A stretch of 8,541 nt of DNA from a bacterium (GTDB taxonomy: Bacteria; Lindowbacteria; 2-12-FULL-62-27), in contig JACQOF010000005.1 of assembly GCA_016202645.1 (NCBI GenBank), positions 1 through 8,541 on the forward strand. Reading direction: 5' to 3'. This document shows positions 1 through 4,257 of the stretch, one piece after another. A program made the translations under genes and the position numbers. Every line of letters starts with the position of its first letter. Within the stretch, counting starts at the first letter, position 1. Under the pieces are notes generated by a model. The model saw only the letters and a list, made by a program, of their open reading frames with translations, ran no database searches and was not told the origin of the DNA.

Positions 1-412
1 CCTCCGGCTGGCCGATTTCACTTACGACGACAAATATAAAAAACGCGCCGATGTCGTGATCCGTTCGTCAGCCGGTATGGTATCGAGGTCGCCGTTTGCA
101 TTTGCCCAGATACTCGTCGCCCTCGATTACGCGCTCGATCGGTCCAAGGAAATCGCCATTGCCGGAAAACTCGGCGACGCGCGGACCCGGAAGATCGTCG
201 GCGCCCTGAGATCAAAGTTCCTGCCCAACAAAGTCGTCGCCGTTTCGGATGCACGGCCGCCCGCCGCCGCTCTTGTCTTGCTCGCCGGCAAGACTCCGAC
301 CCGCAGCGCGCCAACGGCCTATGTCTGTGAAGAGGGCGTATGCCAATTGCCGCCGACGGACGCCGCGACGGTTCTCGGGCAGGCGGAGACATTTGCGCCG
401 ATCAAAAAATAA
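1..412 (+). CDS. DUF255 / YyaL-like protein, C-terminal fragment (5' truncated)
   Basis: This is the 3' end of a gene that begins before the window. The open frame has codons starting at base 2 and ends with TAA at 410-412, leaving about 136 residues. The visible part resembles the C-terminus of the DUF255 family (bacterial YyaL, animal spermatogenesis-associated protein 20). The features are a conserved 'SSAGMVSRSPFAFAQ' stretch, a segment of the type 'KEIAIAG' followed by 'LPNKVVAVSD', and a final 'TAYVCEEGVCQLPPTD' with the paired cysteines common near the end of this family. Full-length members carry an N-terminal thioredoxin-like fold and a central six-hairpin glycosidase-like region, both outside this window. 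Their biochemical role is unsettled, so none is assigned. A GTG at 56 is in frame but internal, because the same frame stays open and family-like upstream of it. The gene is separated from the next by 169 bp holding a large palindrome, so it probably ends its own transcript. Confidence 0.8.
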   Translation, partial: LRLADFTYDDKYKKRADVVIRSSAGMVSRSPFAFAQILVALDYALDRSKEIAIAGKLGDARTRKIVGALRSKFLPNKVVAVSDARPPAAALVLLAGKTPTRSAPTAYVCEEGVCQLPPTDAATVLGQAETFAPIKK

Positions 413-468
413 ATGTAAGGCCCATTACAGACGGACGGGTGTCTGGCATGATTGAGTGGGAGAAGACA

Positions 469-552
469 AAGGCTCAATATTCAATATTCAACACTCAATT
501 TTCAAGTTTGAAAACTTGAATATTGAATATTGAGTGTTGAATATTGAGCCTT
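469..552. repeat. 84-bp near-perfect AT-rich palindrome made of TTGAATA-type heptamers
   Basis: Bases 469-552 form one inverted repeat centred between 510 and 511. I count 37 Watson-Crick pairs out of 42, with mismatches at 485/536, 487/534, 492/529, 494/527 and 500/521. The outer 16 bp (469-484 against 537-552) are perfect. The inner 9 bp (501-509 against 512-520) are also perfect. Each arm is a tandem of heptamers: TTGAATA, TTGAATA, TTGAGTG, TTGAATA, TTGAG from 516 on the right, and the complementary TATTCAA/CACTCAA units on the left, in phase about the centre. It fills the gap after the DUF255 gene and ends 15 bp before the ribosome binding site of the next gene. It may act as a transcription terminator or mRNA stabiliser, or may simply be a mobile or expanding repeat. 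There is no U-tract typical of a Rho-independent terminator, so function is inference. Confidence 0.85.
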
Positions 553-567
553 AAAGAAAACGATTTA

Positions 568-575
568 GAGGAGGT
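568..575 (+). promoter_or_regulatory. Strong ribosome binding site
   Basis: GAGGAGGT sits 6 nt before the ATG at 582 and is close to a full Shine-Dalgarno complement. It fixes the start of the His-rich exported protein. Confidence 0.85.
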
Positions 576-581
576 CCAACC

Positions 582-1208
582 ATGTTTTACGGAAGAGGTG
601 TGACGGCTATTTTGATGGCGTTCGCCCTCATGCTGTTTGGCGGGCGTATCGCCCTGGCGGGAGAACACCCCACGGAGCATCCGACCGAGCATCCATCAGG
701 CGGCAAAAAGGCGGAGCATCCGGAGCATCCGGCCAAGACGGGCAAGGCGGAAAAATCCGTCGGGCTCACCAAGGAGGATATGGCGGAGGCGATTTCGGGA
801 TATGTGGCCAAAGACGCCGACCTCAAAGGCGGATATTTTCTGGTGTTCGACAAGGATGCGGGCAAGCCGCTGGCGCTGAAGCTGGAGAAGGTTCACAAGG
901 ACCGGCTGTCGAGAGTGGCCAAAGACGTGTATTTTGCCTGCGCCGATTTCCGGACGCATGACGGCAAGAAAGTCTATGATCTGGACGTGTTCATGCACGG
1001 CTCGAACAAGAAGCACCTGAAGGTCACGGAAGTTTCCGTTCACAAGGAGGACGGGGACGCGCGATATGGCTGGGTCGAGAAGGATGGCGTGTGGTCGAAG
1101 AGTCCGATCAAGGGAAAGAAGGCGCCGGAGAAGAAGGAGTGGAAGGGAAGCGATCACGAGGGAGAACATTCTGGCGAACATCCTCAGGAGCATCCAAAGG
1201 GCAAGTAG
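582..1208 (+). CDS. Exported Glu-His-Pro-repeat protein of unknown function
   Basis: A 208-residue protein. Residues 1-26 are a clear Sec signal peptide with a hydrophobic core and an ALA|G-type cleavage site after residue 26, so the mature protein is periplasmic or secreted. The mature N-terminus carries the tripeptide Glu-His-Pro at 28-30, 32-34, 36-38, 45-47 and 48-50. The C-terminus repeats the pattern (EHS at 195-197, EHP at 199-201 and 203-205), so His/Glu-rich tails flank a central region. That central part (about 60-175) is polar and Lys-rich, contains a 'VYFACADF' segment with the protein's single cysteine and a 'YDLDVFMHG' segment, and looks like one small folded domain. Similar short exported proteins occur as uncharacterised genes in environmental bacteria, but I cannot name a family with confidence. 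The His-rich tails suggest binding of divalent metal, which is inference. The start is fixed by the strong ribosome binding site at 568-575. The stop is 9 nt before the next start, which suggests cotranscription with the transglutaminase-like gene. Confidence 0.85.
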   Translation: MFYGRGVTAILMAFALMLFGGRIALAGEHPTEHPTEHPSGGKKAEHPEHPAKTGKAEKSVGLTKEDMAEAISGYVAKDADLKGGYFLVFDKDAGKPLALKLEKVHKDRLSRVAKDVYFACADFRTHDGKKVYDLDVFMHGSNKKHLKVTEVSVHKEDGDARYGWVEKDGVWSKSPIKGKKAPEKKEWKGSDHEGEHSGEHPQEHPKGK

Positions 1209-1217
1209 GCCGGGATT

Positions 1218-2285
1218 GTGAGCATGTCCAAGCGGATCCTGACCGTCGGCGGACTCTTGATGATGTCCGCGGCTCTCTGGCTGTCCGCGGACCGGTCCAC
1301 GACCGGGGAACCGCCGCGACGGGAGGTTCGATTCCTCTACCGGCTGATCCTGCCGGACGCGCCGCCCACGGCGCGCCGCGTCCTCGCATGGATTCCGATG
1401 CCATTCACCGACACCCACCAAACGCTGAACGGATTTGATGTCAGGGGAACGGCGGCCTACACCGTCGAGGAAGAACCCGAATACGGCAACCGCTTTCTGG
1501 TCTTCGATCTTTCGTCCCTTCTCCTCCCGTCGGGGAGTGAGGACTCCATTTCGATCGAGATCGACTATCGGGTGAGCCGTCGGGGGTACAGGGTTCTCTC
1601 CGCGGCGGGCGCGGAATCGGTGAAGATGGCGTCCGGCGGCCGGAATTCAGACATCCATGTCAATTCCGGCACTGGGACATCCCTGTCCGGCGGCCGCATG
1701 GGAAATTTTCTCCGGGCGTCGGCGTTGATTCCCATCGACGGCCGGATTGCCGCCGAGGCAAGAAGCGTCGCCGGCGAATTTGACAATCCCCTCCGGCAGG
1801 CGCGGGCGCTGTACGACCATGTCGTCGAAAGCGTGCTGTACGACAAGAGCGGCGAGGGCTGGGGAAAAGGCGACGCCGTCTACGCGTGCGATTTCCGGAA
1901 AGGCAACTGCACCGATTTCCACTCGCTGTTCATCGGTGAGTCGCGGTCGCTCGGGATTCCCGCCCGGTTCGTGATGGGAGTTCCTCTGCCGGCCGGCCGG
2001 AAGACCGGCGCGATTCCCGGCTACCACTGCTGGGCCGAATTTTTTGTGGATCCGTACGGCTGGGTGCCGATCGACGCCTCGGAAGCGCAGAAGGACCGTT
2101 CCCGCCAGGAGGAGTTGTTCGGCGGCCTGGACGCCAACCGGATCGGCTTCACCGTCGGCCGGGACATTCAACTCCCCGGCGCCGCCGCGGGGCCGCTCAA
2201 CTACGTCATCTACCCGCACGTCGAAATCGACGGCCAAGTCTATTCGAACGTCCGCGCCGAATTCGAGTTTTCGGACGCAAATTAA
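1218..2285 (+). CDS. Exported transglutaminase-like (COG1305-type) protein
   Basis: A 355-residue protein from GTG 1218. An ATG at 1224, two codons in, is an equally plausible start, and neither has a good Shine-Dalgarno. The N-terminus (about residues 5-25) is a hydrophobic, Ala-ending segment that looks like a signal peptide, so it is probably periplasmic. Residues about 35-165 form a beta-rich region of the kind that precedes the catalytic domain in this superfamily. The transglutaminase-like core follows with the complete triad: Cys231 in 'GNCTDFHSLF', His270 in 'GYHCWAEFF', and Asp286 in 'YGWVPIDAS'. Bacterial members of this fold are often proteases or amidases rather than cross-linking enzymes, so the reaction cannot be stated. 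It starts 9 nt after the stop of the Glu-His-Pro protein, so the two are probably expressed together. It is separated from the permease gene by 102 bp including a small hairpin. Confidence 0.9.
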   Translation: MSMSKRILTVGGLLMMSAALWLSADRSTTGEPPRREVRFLYRLILPDAPPTARRVLAWIPMPFTDTHQTLNGFDVRGTAAYTVEEEPEYGNRFLVFDLSSLLLPSGSEDSISIEIDYRVSRRGYRVLSAAGAESVKMASGGRNSDIHVNSGTGTSLSGGRMGNFLRASALIPIDGRIAAEARSVAGEFDNPLRQARALYDHVVESVLYDKSGEGWGKGDAVYACDFRKGNCTDFHSLFIGESRSLGIPARFVMGVPLPAGRKTGAIPGYHCWAEFFVDPYGWVPIDASEAQKDRSRQEELFGGLDANRIGFTVGRDIQLPGAAAGPLNYVIYPHVEIDGQVYSNVRAEFEFSDAN

Positions 2286-2300
2286 TCTTTTCGATTTCGT

Positions 2301-2318
2301 AATGCCGCTTACGGCATT
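2301..2318 (+). other. Small perfect hairpin between two genes
   Basis: A 7-bp perfect stem AATGCCG/CGGCATT (2301-2307 and 2312-2318) with a CTTA loop lies 15 bp after the transglutaminase-like stop. It is not followed by a run of T, so it is not a standard intrinsic terminator. It could be a weak terminator, a processing site or a protein-binding palindrome. The rest of 2286-2387 shows no promoter I can defend. Confidence 0.4.
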
Positions 2319-2372
2319 GGAATTCAATTTGCGGTATCCTCCGAGCAAGATGACAGATGACAACATGGGTTC

Positions 2373-2379
2373 GAGGAGG
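2373..2379 (+). promoter_or_regulatory. Ribosome binding site of the permease gene
   Basis: GAGGAGG lies 8 nt before ATG 2388. This favours that start over the in-frame ATG at 2397. Confidence 0.8.
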
Positions 2380-2387
2380 CGCGCCGC

Positions 2388-4247
2388 ATGGTTCTGATGG
2401 TTGTGATTGTTCTGACGGTTCTCTTTCTTTCGTACGCCAACGGCGCGAACGACAATTTCAAGGGTGTCGCGACGCTGTACGGCAGTCGACAGCTTTCGTA
2501 CAAGCCGGCGATTGGACTCGCGGCCGCGACGACATTCGCCGGCTCGCTCTGCGCGCTGTTTTTGTCCCAGGGATTGATCCGGGCATTTTCCGGCAAGGGT
2601 CTTGTGCCGGATGCGGTTGTGGCAAATCCGGCATTCATGATTTCCGTGGGTCTCGGCGCGGCGCTGACCGTTTTTGCCGCCGCCCGGATGGGAATGCCGA
2701 TCTCGACCACACACGCTCTCGTCGGCGGGCTGGCCGGCGCCGGGGTTGTCCTTTCGCCGTCAGGCGTGAAAATAGCGCCGCTGGCCGGAGTTTTTCTTGT
2801 GCCGCTCCTGGTCAGCCCGATCATCGCCTCCGTGCTTTGCGCCGCCGCCTATCCCGTTCTTTCTTTTCTGAGAAAGAAGGCCGGCCTCACGGAATCGACC
2901 TGCGTGTGCGTCGGTGAGAAAGCGTTGCCTGTCCAAATTTCGCCGTCCGGTGAAATGACGGCCGCGCTGAATGGAATGACCATCACCGTTGACGATGCAT
3001 CCGTTTGCCGAAGGCAATACGTCGGGGATGTGCTGGGACTTTCGGTCGTTCGACTGGCCGCCGCCGTCCATTTGTTCCTCGGCGGCGCGGTGTCGTTTGC
3101 GCGCGGATTAAATGACACGCCCAAAATTTGCGCCCTCCTTCTGGTCGCAACGGCTGTCTCTCCCGGATACGGTTTTTTTGCCGTCGCGCTCGCGATGGCT
3201 CTCGGCGGCATCCTTGGCGCCCGGCGGATCGCCCACACCATGAGCGACCGCATCACAGATATGAATCTCGGCCAAGGAATGACGGCGGCCGCGACGACGG
3301 CGGCGATGGTCATTCTAGCCTCCCGGTGGGGAATGCCGGTATCGACGACGCACGTTTCGTGTGGCTCGCTCTTTGGTCTTGGCGCGGTGACCCGCAAGGC
3401 CCGCTGGGGCATGATCCGAACCATCGTTGGCGCGTGGATCTCGACGCTTCCCGTCGCCGCCGCGCTCGCGGCCGGCGCCGCGCTCATCCTGACGGCCGCT
3501 CCGCCGGCGCTCGCCGCCGAAAATGTTGCTCCAAGAATCGTCGATGCTTCGGCGTGGACGCTTCTTCTTCAAAAATACGTTTCGCAAAACGGCCTTGTCG
3601 CTTATTCCTCATGGAAGAAGAACGATACGGACGTTCAAAAACTCGAAGCCTATTTGCAGGCGATGTCCCGCGTGCAGGCGGAAACTTTATCCCGGCCGGA
3701 CGCCATCGCCCATTACCTGAATCTGTACAACGCCTCGATGGTCAAGCTGGTGCTGGATCATCATCCGGTTTCGAGCGTGAAAAAGATCGGGGGCTTTGGC
3801 GGCCCATGGAAAATGAAGTTCATTCAAGCGGAAGATCGGCTCATATCCCTGGACGACATCGAGCACGGAACCCTTCGGAAAAAATACAAAGAACCGCGCA
3901 TCCATTTCGCGCTGGTGTGCGCGTCGACCAGTTGCCCGCCGATTCGGGCGGAAGCCTACGAGGGGGACCGGATCGACACCCAGCTTGCGGATCAGGAGCG
4001 GACCTTTATGACCGACCCCGGCAGAAATCTCTGGCGGGTGGAAATGTCCGGTGTTTTTTCAAAAGAGGAGCGGCTTGCACTGGGGCTGTCCTCCATATTT
4101 AAGTGGTTCGGCGAGGATTTCGGAGGCGAAGCGGGCGTGGTTCGGCGCGTCAGGCCATTTCTGGATCCCGCCGCCCGGGCGCTTCTGGATCAATCCCGAT
4201 ACGACGTGGATTATCTTGACTACGATTGGTCATTAAACGGGAAATAG
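2388..4247 (+). CDS. PiT-family phosphate (arsenate) permease fused to a C-terminal DUF547 domain
   Basis: A 619-residue fusion. Residues 1 to about 370 are a PiT-type inorganic phosphate permease. It shows the duplicated signatures of the family: 'NGANDNFKG' at 18-26 and its partner 'GLND' at 240-243, and 'GMPISTTH' at 102-109 and its partner 'GMPVSTTH' at 315-322, set among many hydrophobic helices. The loop between the two halves (about 163-215) holds Cys172, Cys174 and Cys207. PiT carriers move phosphate with a cation, and E. coli Pit also takes up arsenate. Residues about 385-610 match DUF547, including 'LYNASMVKLVLDHHP' and the conserved 'CASTSCPP' (Cys511, Cys516). DUF547 has no settled function. 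The junction 'PPALAAE' (372-378) follows the last hydrophobic helix and looks like a signal-peptidase I site, so DUF547 probably lies outside the membrane and might be released; this is inference. The frame is continuous with no sign of a frameshift. The stop is 10 nt before the radical SAM gene, so they are probably one operon. Confidence 0.9.
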   Translation: MVLMVVIVLTVLFLSYANGANDNFKGVATLYGSRQLSYKPAIGLAAATTFAGSLCALFLSQGLIRAFSGKGLVPDAVVANPAFMISVGLGAALTVFAAARMGMPISTTHALVGGLAGAGVVLSPSGVKIAPLAGVFLVPLLVSPIIASVLCAAAYPVLSFLRKKAGLTESTCVCVGEKALPVQISPSGEMTAALNGMTITVDDASVCRRQYVGDVLGLSVVRLAAAVHLFLGGAVSFARGLNDTPKICALLLVATAVSPGYGFFAVALAMALGGILGARRIAHTMSDRITDMNLGQGMTAAATTAAMVILASRWGMPVSTTHVSCGSLFGLGAVTRKARWGMIRTIVGAWISTLPVAAALAAGAALILTAAPPALAAENVAPRIVDASAWTLLLQKYVSQNGLVAYSSWKKNDTDVQKLEAYLQAMSRVQAETLSRPDAIAHYLNLYNASMVKLVLDHHPVSSVKKIGGFGGPWKMKFIQAEDRLISLDDIEHGTLRKKYKEPRIHFALVCASTSCPPIRAEAYEGDRIDTQLADQERTFMTDPGRNLWRVEMSGVFSKEERLALGLSSIFKWFGEDFGGEAGVVRRVRPFLDPAARALLDQSRYDVDYLDYDWSLNGK

Positions 4248-4252
4248 GAGGA
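4245..4252 (+). promoter_or_regulatory. Ribosome binding site overlapping the upstream stop codon
   Basis: TAGGAGGA contains the stop codon of the permease-DUF547 gene (4245-4247) and serves as the Shine-Dalgarno for ATG 4258, 5 nt downstream. This arrangement supports translational coupling of the two genes. Confidence 0.75.
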
Positions 4253-4257
4253 TCAAC

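Noticed and set aside
530-567. Sigma-70 promoter inside or just after the palindrome
   Set aside because: TTGA-type hexamers occur by virtue of the heptamer repeats, and no convincing -10 box lies at proper spacing.
696-1421. Antisense open frame (241 codons, - strand) opposite the Glu-His-Pro protein
   Set aside because: Low-complexity translation that mirrors the repeat-rich sense gene, which has a strong ribosome binding site and a signal peptide. Not a gene.
2301-2318. Hairpin as a Rho-independent terminator separating two operons
   Set aside because: The stem is only 7 bp and no T-run follows. Kept as a plain hairpin, not called a terminator.
1647-2714. Long antisense open frame (355 codons, - strand) opposite the transglutaminase and permease genes
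   Set aside because: Its translation is Arg/Gly/His-rich with no recognisable motif, and it lies opposite two genes with intact catalytic and family motifs. It is a GC-driven shadow.
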